Below the pieces are notes generated by a model that was not told where the DNA came from, ran no database searches, and saw nothing but the letters and a program-made list of their open reading frames with translations. A stretch of 64,000 nt of DNA. It comes from Flavobacterium silvaticum. GTDB taxonomy: Bacteria > Bacteroidota > Bacteroidia > Flavobacteriales > Flavobacteriaceae. Positions 24,250 through 33,273 of the stretch are shown here, piece by piece (the first letter of the stretch is position 1; every line of letters begins with the position of its first letter). The DNA lies in NCBI RefSeq assembly GCF_012911565.1, contig NZ_JAAMPU010000101.1:62001-126000 (forward strand), read 5' to 3'. The position numbers and the translations under genes are program-made.

Positions 24250-25014
24250 TCAGAGTTTCATCTTTTTAAGCCATTCGTGCATCAACCGGTTGAATTCGTC
24301 CGGATGTTCCATCATGGCGGCGTGTCCGCATTTATCGATCCAATATAAATCTGAATTCGGCAATAGCTGATGGAATTCTTCTGCAACTTCAGGCGGTGTC
24401 ACTTTGTCGTTCGCGCCCCAGATCAGGCAGGTGTGGATGTGCATTTTAGGTAAGTCCTTCGCCATATTATGACGGATGGCGCTTTTTGCGATTGTCAGTG
24501 TCTTGACCAGCTTAAGTCGGTCGTTCGCTACCTGATATACTTCGTCAACGAGTTCAGGGGTCGCGATTTTTGGGTCGTAGAAAACTTCTTCGGCTTTTTT
24601 CTGGATGTAGTCTTTGTCGCCGCGTCTTGGGTACGAATCTCCCATCGCGCTTTCGTAAAGCCCTGAACTTCCGGTCAAGATCAACCCAGACATTTTCTCT
24701 GGATACATCTTGGCGTGGTACAAGGCAATATGGCCACCCAATGAATTTCCTAAAAGGATTACACGATCGAAACCTTTGTAAGTGATAAAATCCTTTACCC
24801 AACGCGCAAAAGCCTTGACGTTTGTTTTTAGGATGTTTTGGGTATAAAGTGGTAATTCGGGCATCACGACCTTGTATCCGTGAAGTGGGAAATATTCGGC
24901 GACACCGCTAAAATTACTCAGGCCGCCCATCAAGCCGTGTAAAACTACAATCGGCGTACCTTCTCCAAATTCGGAATACTTATATTTTCCTTCTTTAATC
25001 AGGTCTTGTTCCAT
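24250..25014 (-). CDS. Alpha/beta-fold hydrolase
   Basis: A 254-residue cytoplasmic-looking enzyme. ATG 25014 (MEQDLIKEGKYKYSEFGEGT) is chosen because a -7 box lies just before it, within a longer open frame. 'IVVLHGLMGGLSNF' is the oxyanion region, 'ILLGNSLGGHIALYHA' has nucleophile Ser, 'IWGANDKVTPP' the acid and 'DKCGHAAMMEHPDEF' the His. The substrate is unknown; it resembles hydrolases of the MhpC/BioH sort. It precedes engB on the same strand. Confidence 0.9.
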   Translation of the reverse strand: MEQDLIKEGKYKYSEFGEGTPIVVLHGLMGGLSNFSGVAEYFPLHGYKVVMPELPLYTQNILKTNVKAFARWVKDFITYKGFDRVILLGNSLGGHIALYHAKMYPEKMSGLILTGSSGLYESAMGDSYPRRGDKDYIQKKAEEVFYDPKIATPELVDEVYQVANDRLKLVKTLTIAKSAIRHNMAKDLPKMHIHTCLIWGANDKVTPPEVAEEFHQLLPNSDLYWIDKCGHAAMMEHPDEFNRLMHEWLKKMKL

Positions 25015-25038
25015 GAATTTGTGTTGCAATAGATGGCG

Positions 25039-25046
25039 CAAAGATA
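25039..25046 (-). promoter_or_regulatory. -7 box for the alpha/beta hydrolase
   Basis: The minus strand reads TATCTTTG about 24 bp before the ATG at 25014. No clear -33 was found. The remaining gap to mraZ (25047-25283) is AT-rich; it has a short protein-like frame without a start codon (see findings) and nothing else that I can name. Confidence 0.5.
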
Positions 25047-25283
25047 GGTAATTTACCATCAGGCAGGATTAATTTTAAGCGACTTGAGATGAAACTTATA
25101 GCGAGGCCTGAATTGGATATTCAATAAGTTGTTAATCAGAAACTTCTTTCATTTTGTTTTTATAATCTATCTGCCTGAAAATTATCTCCCACCAAAGTCA
25201 TTTCTAATCATTCCAATGCCTATGCGGCCAAACGTGCTGATAGCTTGCGCGTTCAGTACGAATCGGTTAAACTTATCAACAAA

Positions 25284-25326
25284 GTGGTAGGAAGTGGTAA
25301 ATCGTGGTAAATAATTTTTATTTTTG
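25284..25326 (+). promoter_or_regulatory. MraZ boxes and promoter of the dcw operon
   Basis: GTGGTA occurs at 25284, 25294 and 25304, an exact 10-bp period. The -7 box TATTTTTG follows at 25319-25326, so the boxes cover the -33 position. MraZ in other bacteria binds tandem TGGG-like repeats of about 10-bp period before its own gene; three boxes here fit that arrangement. Binding is inferred. Confidence 0.75.
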
Positions 25327-25350
25327 CTACATTCTTAGTATTAGTGGGAA

Positions 25351-25824
25351 TTGGAAGCTATTGTTGGAACATATGAATGCAAAGTAGACGCAAAGGGTCG
25401 GTTGATGATCCCGGCGCCTCTGAAGAAGCAACTTTCGGGTGCGCTTCAGGATGGCTTTGTGCTCAAACGTTCTGTGTTTCAGCCTTGTTTGGAGTTGTAT
25501 CCGATGAGCGAATGGAATGCCATGATGCAGAAAATCAACAAGCTCAACCGATTCGTCAAAAAGAACAACGACTTCATCCGCAGGTTTACAGCCGGTGTGA
25601 AAATGGTCGAAATCGATAACCTCGGACGGCTTTTGATCGCTAAAGATTTAGTGTCGTTTGCGAGTATCGATAAAGATGTGGTGCTGTCATCGGCAGTCAA
25701 CATCGTGGAAATCTGGGATAAGGATCTTTATGAGAAATCCCTCGACAACAGTGAAATAGATTTTGCCGACCTGGCCGAAGATGTAATGGGAAATGTAAAT
25801 GACGGCGATAATGGAATATCATAA
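25351..25824 (+). CDS. mraZ: Transcriptional regulator MraZ
   Basis: A 157-residue protein with two SpoVT/AbrB-like half-domains. 'GTYECKVDAKGRLMIPAPLK' opens the first and 'VEIDNLGRLLIAKDLVSFA' the second; both keep the DxxGR signature. The start is a TTG at 25351: an in-frame TAG lies two codons upstream. MraZ represses its own operon in the bacteria studied. It heads the dcw cluster and overlaps rsmH by 14 bp. Confidence 0.95.
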   Translation: MEAIVGTYECKVDAKGRLMIPAPLKKQLSGALQDGFVLKRSVFQPCLELYPMSEWNAMMQKINKLNRFVKKNNDFIRRFTAGVKMVEIDNLGRLLIAKDLVSFASIDKDVVLSSAVNIVEIWDKDLYEKSLDNSEIDFADLAEDVMGNVNDGDNGIS

Positions 25825-26707
25825 TCCGGTGCTGCTTCACGAAAGCGTCGACGGGCTCAATATAAAGCCTGACGGAACTTACGTTGATGTGACTTTTGGC
25901 GGTGGCGGACATTCGCGCGAAATCCTGCGACGCCTTGGCCCGAACGGAAAATTGTACGCATTTGACCAGGATAAAGATGCCTTGGCAAATGCTATCGACG
26001 ATTCACGGTTCACACTCATCAATGAAAATTTCGGATTGATGAAACGCTTTTTGCGCTTTCACGGTGTGCGCCAGGTAGACGGAATCCTTGGTGATTTAGG
26101 TGTTTCATCACATCAATTCGATGTTCCCGAGCGCGGATTTTCGACCCGTTTTGAAGGTGCTTTGGATATGCGCATGAACCAATCGGATTCGCTTGATGCC
26201 TATCAGGTTGTCAATACCTATGACGATGCCCAATTGCGCCACGTATTCTCAGAATACGGTGAATTGAAAAATGCAGCCGCACTTTCCCGAACCATCATCG
26301 AAGCCAGGATCCAGGCTCCAATCAAAGATACGGTTCAGCTAAAAACTGTTTTATACCGCTTTTTGCCCGCCCATAAGAGTAATAAAATACTCGCCCAGAT
26401 TTATCAGGCCATCCGGATCGAAGTCAATCGTGAGATGGATGTGCTGCGTGATTTTTTACAGCAATCGCTTGAAGTGCTTGTCGAAGGCGGCAGGCTCAGC
26501 GTGATCTCGTATCATTCGCTCGAAGACCGCCTTGTCAAACGCTTTATCAAGAACGGAATGTTTGAAGGTGAACCGGAGCGCGACGTCTTCGGACGGTTTT
26601 CTGTTCCGATGCAGGCCGTTGGCAAACTCGTTATTCCAACCGAAGATGAAATCCGCGAGAACAACCGCGCCCGCAGCGCCAAACTGAGAATCGCCGAAAA
26701 ACTCTGA
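25811..26707 (+). CDS. rsmH: 16S rRNA (cytosine1402-N4)-methyltransferase RsmH
   Basis: A 298-residue SAM enzyme. 'MEYHNPVLLHESVDGL' is the normal N terminus, so ATG 25811 is preferred over 25799. 'VDVTFGGGGHSREIL' binds SAM, and 'GILGDLGVSSHQFDVPERGF' and 'RLSVISYHSLEDRLVKRFIK' are family signatures. It methylates C1402 in the 16S decoding centre. It overlaps mraZ by 14 bp and ends 2 bp before ftsL. Confidence 0.97.
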   Translation: MEYHNPVLLHESVDGLNIKPDGTYVDVTFGGGGHSREILRRLGPNGKLYAFDQDKDALANAIDDSRFTLINENFGLMKRFLRFHGVRQVDGILGDLGVSSHQFDVPERGFSTRFEGALDMRMNQSDSLDAYQVVNTYDDAQLRHVFSEYGELKNAAALSRTIIEARIQAPIKDTVQLKTVLYRFLPAHKSNKILAQIYQAIRIEVNREMDVLRDFLQQSLEVLVEGGRLSVISYHSLEDRLVKRFIKNGMFEGEPERDVFGRFSVPMQAVGKLVIPTEDEIRENNRARSAKLRIAEKL

Positions 26708-26709
26708 CT

Positions 26710-27048
26710 ATGAACGTATACAGCATACTGAAAGCGAGATACCTGATCAACGAAGATGCGACACGTAACTGGCGCTTCATCGTTTTTTTGATCATCCTGG
26801 CCATCATCATGATCGCCAACACGCAATGGTATGACAAAAAGGTATTCAAGATTGTGGCACTTACGAGTGAAGTCAAGGAATTGCGGTCTGAATTCGTGGA
26901 CAGAAGATCGGAACTGATGCAGCTCAAAATGGAATCGACGGTTTCAAAGACCATGGAAGCCAGGAAAATATTCCCGTCGTCGGTCCCGCCACAAAAAATT
27001 ACAGTCCGCAAGCCTGAGGAAAAAGGATTCTTTTCAAAATTATGGTAG
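26710..27048 (+). CDS. ftsL: FtsL-like cell division protein
   Basis: A 112-residue bitopic protein: a short cytoplasmic N terminus, one membrane helix (WRFIVFLIILAIIMIANTQW, near 22-41), then a periplasmic helical segment ('KIVALTSEVKELRSEFVDRR') that would form the coiled coil of FtsL. The position between rsmH and ftsI is the usual one for this gene, which is weakly conserved in sequence. It overlaps ftsI by 7 bp. Confidence 0.88.
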   Translation: MNVYSILKARYLINEDATRNWRFIVFLIILAIIMIANTQWYDKKVFKIVALTSEVKELRSEFVDRRSELMQLKMESTVSKTMEARKIFPSSVPPQKITVRKPEEKGFFSKLW

Positions 27049-29054
27049 AAGAAAAAAACACATCGTACCGCATTTACCTCGTTGCCGTCGGGATTTTCCT
27101 GATGGCGATTGGCATTGTGGTCAAATTGTGCAATATCCAATGGGTCGAAGGCGATCATTACCGACAGCTGGCAAAAGAGCGAACAGTCAAGAATTTTGTC
27201 ATTCCGGCAAATAAAGGCAATGTGTATTCCGCAGATGGAAGCTTGCTCGCTACCTCAATCCCGAATTACAACATCCGGTTCGATGCCGTCGCGCCTAAAT
27301 CTGAAGATTTCAATGCCAATGTTTCTGCTTTGGCCGATTCTTTAGGGCTTATGTTTGGTAAACCGTCATCCTATTACGATGCCGGATTGCGCCGTGCCCG
27401 CGGAACAAAAAACCGGTTTTACCTTATCGCGAGAAATCTCAGTTATACCGAATATGTCCGTATAAAAACCTTCCCGTTATTCAGCAAAGGTGCATTCAAA
27501 GGTGGATTGATCGTGGAGCAATATACCATACGTGAGCATCCGATCGGGATGATTGCCAAACGGACTATCGGTTATGACATCATCCGTCCCGATGGAAAGC
27601 ATTACGCCAAAGGAATCGAAGGCGCGTACAAAAAATACCTCGACGGAAAGGACGGTCGCGTCCTCAAACAAAAAATTGCAAAAGGACAATGGAAACCCAT
27701 CCGCGACCAGAATGAGGTTGATCCGCAGGATGGTTATGACATCATTTCCACAATCGACGTCTATATACAGGATATCGCTCATCATGCACTTCTAAAGCAA
27801 TTGCAGGAATATAATGCAGATCACGGTTGCGTCGTCGTAATGGAAACCAAAACCGGTTACATTAAGGCGATTGCTAACCTTGGACGCGATAAAAAGGAAG
27901 ACAGCACCTATTACGAACGCGTCAATTACGCAGTTTCTGAATCGCACGAACCGGGCTCGACCTACAAACTCGCCGATTTGATGGCGTTATTCGAAGACAA
28001 AAAAGCAGATACAAGCGATATTTACGACAGTCGTGGAGGCGATTTCACCATTCGCGGCCGCCATGTTCGCGATTCCCATGAAGGCGGTTACGGGAAGATT
28101 TCACTCGGACGCGGATTCGAAGTTTCATCGAATACCGTTCTCGTCCAGGCTGTTTACAATGCCTATAAGGAAGATCCGATGCAGTTCGTCAATCATTTGA
28201 AGCATTTCGGACTCGATAAAAAACTGGGATTGCCGTTTGAAGGCGAAGGCGTTCCATTCATTCCACAGGAAGGCGGACGCAACTGGAGCGCCATCGCAAT
28301 GCCTTGGATGGCTTTTGGTTACGGGGTTTCGATTACGCCTCTGCAAACCCTGACCTTTTACAATGCCGTGGCGAACAATGGGGAAATGGTGAAGCCTCAG
28401 TTCGTTTCGGAAATCAGGGAATGGAACCGGACTATCAAGAAATACGACAAAAAGGTCATCAACCCGAAAGTCTGTTCGGACGAAACCACCAAAAAACTGC
28501 GCGCCTGTCTCGAGAATGTCGTGAAGAACGGAACCGCCAAGAAGTTGTATTCAAAGAATTTTCCGATGGCCGGAAAAACGGGGACCGCAGCAGCGAACTA
28601 CAATAAAAAAGATGGAACGGAAAAACATTACGTATCATCTTTTGTAGGCTATTTTCCTGCAAACGACCCTAAATATTCGTGCATCGTGGTCGTCCACGAA
28701 CCAAATACTTCGAAAAACAATTACTACGGAGCCGATGTCGCCGGACCGGTTTTCAAACGTATCGCCCAAAAAATCTATACGGACGCACCGTCGATGAATT
28801 CAATCAAAAACATCGATTCCAAAAACAAAATCCAGGAGCAGAATTTCAACGATTATTACGCAGAAACCCAAAAGGTAAAGCCCGGAACGGTTCCGAACTT
28901 AAAAGGAATGACCGGAATGGATGCCGTTGCCCTGCTCGGAAACATGGGCCTCAAAGTAAAAGTGAAAGGTACCGGAAAAGTGAAAAAACAATCGATTGAA
29001 GCAGGCCGCTCCATTTCGCCTGACGATGTCATCATCCTTGACTTATCCTCATGA
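27042..29054 (+). CDS. ftsI: Septal peptidoglycan transpeptidase (PBP3/FtsI) with C-terminal PASTA domain
   Basis: A 670-residue class B penicillin-binding protein with an N-terminal membrane anchor (IYLVAVGIFLMAIGIVVKLC). The catalytic triad of motifs is present: 'GSTYK' with Ser306, 'SSNT' in 'FEVSSNTVLVQAV', and 'AGKTGTA'. The last 60 residues are a PASTA domain ('VPNLKGMTGMDAVALLGNMG', ending 'VIILDLSS'). It cross-links septal peptidoglycan with FtsW. Its stop overlaps the murE start (ATGA). Confidence 0.96.
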   Translation: MVEEKNTSYRIYLVAVGIFLMAIGIVVKLCNIQWVEGDHYRQLAKERTVKNFVIPANKGNVYSADGSLLATSIPNYNIRFDAVAPKSEDFNANVSALADSLGLMFGKPSSYYDAGLRRARGTKNRFYLIARNLSYTEYVRIKTFPLFSKGAFKGGLIVEQYTIREHPIGMIAKRTIGYDIIRPDGKHYAKGIEGAYKKYLDGKDGRVLKQKIAKGQWKPIRDQNEVDPQDGYDIISTIDVYIQDIAHHALLKQLQEYNADHGCVVVMETKTGYIKAIANLGRDKKEDSTYYERVNYAVSESHEPGSTYKLADLMALFEDKKADTSDIYDSRGGDFTIRGRHVRDSHEGGYGKISLGRGFEVSSNTVLVQAVYNAYKEDPMQFVNHLKHFGLDKKLGLPFEGEGVPFIPQEGGRNWSAIAMPWMAFGYGVSITPLQTLTFYNAVANNGEMVKPQFVSEIREWNRTIKKYDKKVINPKVCSDETTKKLRACLENVVKNGTAKKLYSKNFPMAGKTGTAAANYNKKDGTEKHYVSSFVGYFPANDPKYSCIVVVHEPNTSKNNYYGADVAGPVFKRIAQKIYTDAPSMNSIKNIDSKNKIQEQNFNDYYAETQKVKPGTVPNLKGMTGMDAVALLGNMGLKVKVKGTGKVKKQSIEAGRSISPDDVIILDLSS

Positions 29055-30514
29055 AACAGTTAAAGGACTTATTATACAAAGTGTCTATCGAAGCGGTCAA
29101 AGGATCGACAGAAATAGAAGTGCGTCAACCTGATTTCGATTCGCGAAAGATTGAGGCAGACGATGTTTTCGTTGCTATTCGCGGAACGGTTTCGGACGGT
29201 CACGATTTTATAGAAAAAGCGATCAACAAAGGCGCGACTGCGATTATCTGTGATACGTTTCCGGAAATCATCGTGAGCGGAATCACTTACGTCCAGGTCA
29301 AAGACACAAACAAGGCACTGGCATACATCGCGGCCAATTTTTATGGAAATCCGTCAAACGATCTCAAGCTTGTAGGGATTACCGGGACAAATGGAAAAAC
29401 TACGATTGCTTCTTTGCTGTATCAGCTGTTTAAAAAAGCGGGCTTCAAATCGGGATTGTTGTCGACGGTAAAAATCCTTGTCGATGATACTGAATACAAA
29501 GCGACGCATACGACTCCGGATTCACTAACCATAAATAGGTATCTGCGTGAAATGGTCGATACGGGTGTAGATTATTGCTTTATGGAAGTGTCTTCACACG
29601 GTATTCATCAAAAACGTTCGGAAGGCTTGCACTTCGCAGGCGGCATCTTCACGAACCTGTCACACGACCATCTGGATTATCACGCCACGTTCGCCGAATA
29701 CCGCGATGTCAAGAAATCGTTCTTCGATAATTTACCACGGACAGCTTTTGCATTGACGAACATAGATGACAAGAACGGTCTTGTGATGTTACAGAATACG
29801 GGTGCCAAAAAACTGACGTACGCTTTAAAGACATATGCCGATTATAGGGCGACTATCCTTGAAAACCAATTGTCAGGTTTGCTTTTGAAGATCAACGACA
29901 ATGAACTTTGGGTTCGTCTGATCGGAACTTTCAATGCGTATAACCTGCTGGCGATTTATGGGGCCGCGGTCAATCTGGGCCTTGAGCAATTGGAGGTGCT
30001 TCGGTTGATGAGTGAGCTCGAAAGCGTTTCAGGACGATTCCAATTCATTGTATCCGAAAGAAAAATCACGGCTATAGTAGATTATGCACATACGCCCGAT
30101 GCTTTGGAAAACGTGCTCAAAACCATCAACGACATCCGCACGAGAAACGAACAATTGATTACTGTGGTTGGCTGCGGAGGCGATAGGGATAAAACGAAAC
30201 GTCCTATTATGGCTGACATCGCGACGTCATTGAGCGACAAAGTCATCCTCACGTCGGACAATCCGAGAAGCGAAGACCCGGATGAAATCATTTCTGAAAT
30301 GGAAGCCGGTGTACAACCCCAGAATTACAAAAAGACCATTGCGATTACAGATCGGAAACAAGCTATCAAAACGGCCTGTCAGCTCGCATCCGGTAATGAT
30401 ATCATCCTGATTGCGGGAAAAGGACACGAAACCTATCAGGAAATCAAAGGCGTGCGCTATGACTTTGACGACATGGCGACCGTGCGCGAACTGTTGGATC
30501 AATTAAACAAATAA
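29051..30514 (+). CDS. murE: UDP-MurNAc-L-Ala-D-Glu:meso-diaminopimelate ligase MurE
   Basis: A 487-residue Mur ligase. The ATP loop is 'GITGTNGKTTIASLL'; 'TTPDSLTINRYLREM', 'EVSSHGIHQKR' and 'IVDYAHTPDALENVL' are conserved. 'TSDNPRSEDPDEI' contains the DNPR motif that selects meso-diaminopimelate over lysine, so the third stem-peptide residue is predicted to be mDAP. That agrees with the L,D-transpeptidases at the left of the window. Confidence 0.97.
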   Translation: MKQLKDLLYKVSIEAVKGSTEIEVRQPDFDSRKIEADDVFVAIRGTVSDGHDFIEKAINKGATAIICDTFPEIIVSGITYVQVKDTNKALAYIAANFYGNPSNDLKLVGITGTNGKTTIASLLYQLFKKAGFKSGLLSTVKILVDDTEYKATHTTPDSLTINRYLREMVDTGVDYCFMEVSSHGIHQKRSEGLHFAGGIFTNLSHDHLDYHATFAEYRDVKKSFFDNLPRTAFALTNIDDKNGLVMLQNTGAKKLTYALKTYADYRATILENQLSGLLLKINDNELWVRLIGTFNAYNLLAIYGAAVNLGLEQLEVLRLMSELESVSGRFQFIVSERKITAIVDYAHTPDALENVLKTINDIRTRNEQLITVVGCGGDRDKTKRPIMADIATSLSDKVILTSDNPRSEDPDEIISEMEAGVQPQNYKKTIAITDRKQAIKTACQLASGNDIILIAGKGHETYQEIKGVRYDFDDMATVRELLDQLNK

Positions 30515-30517
30515 ACG

Positions 30518-31750
30518 ATGCTGTATTATCTCTTCGAATATCTGAATAAGATGAACGTTCCGGGAACCGGGGTGTTCCAGTACATCACGTTCCGATCCGG
30601 CCTTGCGGTGTTGCTGTCGCTTTTGATTTCGACGATTTACGGAAAGAAGATCATCAACTTTTTGCGTAATCAGCAGGTTGGGGAAACCATACGCGAACTA
30701 GGTCTCGAAGGCCAGAACCAAAAAGCGGGAACGCCTACAATGGGTGGTTTGATCATCATTTTCGCCACGCTGATTCCGGTTCTGTTGCTGACACGACTCG
30801 ACAATATCTACATCGTTTTGCTTATCGTGACCACGCTCTGGATGGGGACGATTGGTTTCATTGACGATTACATCAAGATTTTCAAGAAAGACAAACAAGG
30901 TTTAAAGGGGGTTTTCAAAGTAATCGGTCAGGTAGGACTTGGGCTGATTGTGGGAATCGTGCTGTATTTCGATCCGGGTGTTACCGTTCGAACCGATACG
31001 CAATACACCAACGTCTTTGCACGCCAGCAAACCGAAACACCAGTGGTTTATGCGGCGCCGATTGAAGAAAAATCGACTACTACAACCATTCCTTTTTTCA
31101 AGAACAACGAGCTCGATTATGCAGAAGTGCTCAAACCTTTCGGCGGGAATTACCGCGATTATGCGTGGCTGATCTTTATCCCGGTAGTGATTTTCATTAT
31201 CACAGCGGTTTCAAATGGGGCGAACCTGACTGACGGAATCGACGGATTGGCAGCGGGAACATCGGCGATATCGGTGTTGGCGATAGGGATTTTCACTTTC
31301 GTCTCGGGTAACATCATCTTCTCGAATTACCTCAATATCATGTATATCCCGAATTCGGGGGAAATGACGGTTTTCATAGCGGCTTTCGTGGGTGCGCTCA
31401 TTGGTTTCCTTTGGTACAATTCGTATCCCGCGGCTGTTTTTATGGGCGATACCGGAAGTCTCACGATTGGTGGAATCATAGCGGTTTTGGCTATTGCCGT
31501 CCGGAAAGAATTGCTGATTCCATTGGTGTGCGGGATTTTCATTGTCGAGAATGCATCGGTCGTATTACAGGTGAGTTATTTCAAATGGACCAAGAAACGC
31601 ACAGGCGAAGGCAAACGGATTTTCCTTATGTCGCCATTGCATCATCACTACCAGAAAAAAGGCTATCACGAGAGTAAGATCGTGACCCGTTTCTGGATCG
31701 TCGGGATTTTGCTAGCCATTCTGTCCATCGTAACCCTGAAACTCCGATGA
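30518..31750 (+). CDS. mraY: Phospho-MurNAc-pentapeptide transferase MraY
   Basis: A 410-residue polytopic membrane enzyme that makes lipid I from UDP-MurNAc-pentapeptide and undecaprenyl phosphate. '[13 protein letters not shown]', '[19 protein letters not shown]' (catalytic Asp pair), '[12 protein letters not shown]' and '[12 protein letters not shown]' are the conserved loops, and '[17 protein letters not shown]' the His-rich loop. It is longer than the Escherichia coli enzyme (360) because of an approximately 50-residue insert near 165-215. It overlaps murD by ATGA. Confidence 0.97.
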   Translation: MLYYLFEYLNKMNVPGTGVFQYITFRSGLAVLLSLLISTIYGKKIINFLRNQQVGETIRELGLEGQNQKAGTPTMGGLIIIFATLIPVLLLTRLDNIYIVLLIVTTLWMGTIGFIDDYIKIFKKDKQGLKGVFKVIGQVGLGLIVGIVLYFDPGVTVRTDTQYTNVFARQQTETPVVYAAPIEEKSTTTTIPFFKNNELDYAEVLKPFGGNYRDYAWLIFIPVVIFIITAVSNGANLTDGIDGLAAGTSAISVLAIGIFTFVSGNIIFSNYLNIMYIPNSGEMTVFIAAFVGALIGFLWYNSYPAAVFMGDTGSLTIGGIIAVLAIAVRKELLIPLVCGIFIVENASVVLQVSYFKWTKKRTGEGKRIFLMSPLHHHYQKKGYHESKIVTRFWIVGILLAILSIVTLKLR

Positions 31751-33084
31751 AGAAGCGACTGGTCATACTTGGCGGAGGCGAAAGCGGGGTAGGAACGGCA
31801 ATCCTTGGAAAGAAAGAAGGATTCGATGTGTTCGTGTCAGATTTCGGCCCGATCAAAGACTATTACAAAGAAGTGCTTGCCATCAACAAAATCAAATTTG
31901 AAGACGGCGGGCATACCGAAGATAAAGTGCTCAATGCCGATATCGTCATGAAAAGCCCCGGAATTCCGGATAAAGCCGACATCGTAAAGAAGCTGCACAA
32001 GAAAAAGATCGAGGTTATTTCTGAGATCGAATTCGCCAATAAGTTCACCAAAGCAGTCACCATCGGCATTACCGGAAGCAATGGAAAGACGACAACTACC
32101 ATGCTGACGCACCATTTGCTCAAAGCCGGCGGATTGAACATTGGTATCGGCGGGAACATCGGGAAGAGCTTTGCCTGGCAGGTCGCCGAAGATCATTACG
32201 ATTCTTACGTGCTTGAACTGAGTAGTTTCCAGCTTGACGGAATCGTGGATTATGCACCGCATATTGCAGTCATCACCAATATCAGTCCCGATCATTTGGA
32301 TCGATACGATTATAAATACGAAAAATACATCGATGCCAAGTTCCGCATCACGATGAACCAGAAAAAAACCGATTACCTGATTTATGACGCCGACGATGAA
32401 GCGATTACGGACTGGTTGTCCAAAAACAAAACAAAAGCACAATTAATACCTTTTTCCCTGACCAAGACCTTGAAAACCGGAGCCTACTTAAACAACGACA
32501 AAATGGAAATCAACATCAACGAAGAAGAGTTCATCATGGAGACCGATGCGGTTTCGCTTGAAGGTAAGCACAACCTGAAGAACGCGATGGCGGCTGCTTC
32601 GGTGGCCAAGCTGATGCAGATTAGAAAAGAGACGATTCGTGAAAGCCTGACGAATTTCCAGGGCGTGGAGCATCGTCTGGAAAAAGTCCTCAAAATCCAG
32701 AATGTCCAATATATCAACGACTCGAAAGCGACGAATGTCAATGCGACGTTCTACGCACTTGACAGCATGACCGCCCCGACTGTATGGATTGTGGGAGGTG
32801 TCGATAAAGGAAACGATTACGAGGAGCTGATGCCGCTTGTGAATGAGAAAGTAAAGGCGATCATCTGCCTCGGGCTTGACAATAAAAAAATCATCGATGC
32901 CTTTGGGAATATCGTGGATATGATGGTTGAAGTCGATAACATGACCGATGCCGTCCGTACAGCCCAAAAACTGGCGGAAAAAGGCGACAGTGTTTTGTTG
33001 TCACCGGCTTGCGCGAGTTTCGATTTGTTTGAGAATTATGAAGATAGGGGGAAACAGTTTAAGAACGCGGTACATAATTTATAG
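31747..33084 (+). CDS. murD: UDP-MurNAc-L-alanine:D-glutamate ligase MurD
   Basis: A 445-residue cytoplasmic Mur ligase. '[20 protein letters not shown]' is the N-terminal UDP-binding fold, '[19 protein letters not shown]' the ATP loop, '[10 protein letters not shown]' and '[12 protein letters not shown]' the central signatures, and '[20 protein letters not shown]' the start of the C-terminal domain. It adds D-Glu to UDP-MurNAc-L-Ala. It is followed by a 189-bp gap carrying a repeat before ftsW. Confidence 0.97.
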   Translation: MKKRLVILGGGESGVGTAILGKKEGFDVFVSDFGPIKDYYKEVLAINKIKFEDGGHTEDKVLNADIVMKSPGIPDKADIVKKLHKKKIEVISEIEFANKFTKAVTIGITGSNGKTTTTMLTHHLLKAGGLNIGIGGNIGKSFAWQVAEDHYDSYVLELSSFQLDGIVDYAPHIAVITNISPDHLDRYDYKYEKYIDAKFRITMNQKKTDYLIYDADDEAITDWLSKNKTKAQLIPFSLTKTLKTGAYLNNDKMEININEEEFIMETDAVSLEGKHNLKNAMAAASVAKLMQIRKETIRESLTNFQGVEHRLEKVLKIQNVQYINDSKATNVNATFYALDSMTAPTVWIVGGVDKGNDYEELMPLVNEKVKAIICLGLDNKKIIDAFGNIVDMMVEVDNMTDAVRTAQKLAEKGDSVLLSPACASFDLFENYEDRGKQFKNAVHNL

Positions 33085-33090
33085 TTTGTA

Positions 33091-33156
33091 GATCGGGAGT
33101 TCGGGAGTTTGGAAGACTGAGCCGGAAAAGTCCGGAAAGTCGGAAAAGCCGGAAAA
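33091..33156. repeat. Dispersed 9-bp-unit repeat between murD and ftsW
   Basis: The stretch begins GATCGGGAGTTCGGGAGTTT and continues as GGAAAAGTCC/GGAAAGTCGG-type units. Its reverse complement resembles 48740-48839, including the 'AGTTCGGGAG' lead-in. The rest of the murD-ftsW gap (33157-33273) is AT-rich with no clear promoter. Confidence 0.7.
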
Positions 33157-33273
33157 CACCGAGAGATAAATAGAGTTCAATATATCCAATACGGTAAATC
33201 TGAAAATTCTGTTGATTGTAAAATTCCAGAATAACAAAGTCCAATAATCCAAAAGCGCAGCGCGTCCAAAATA

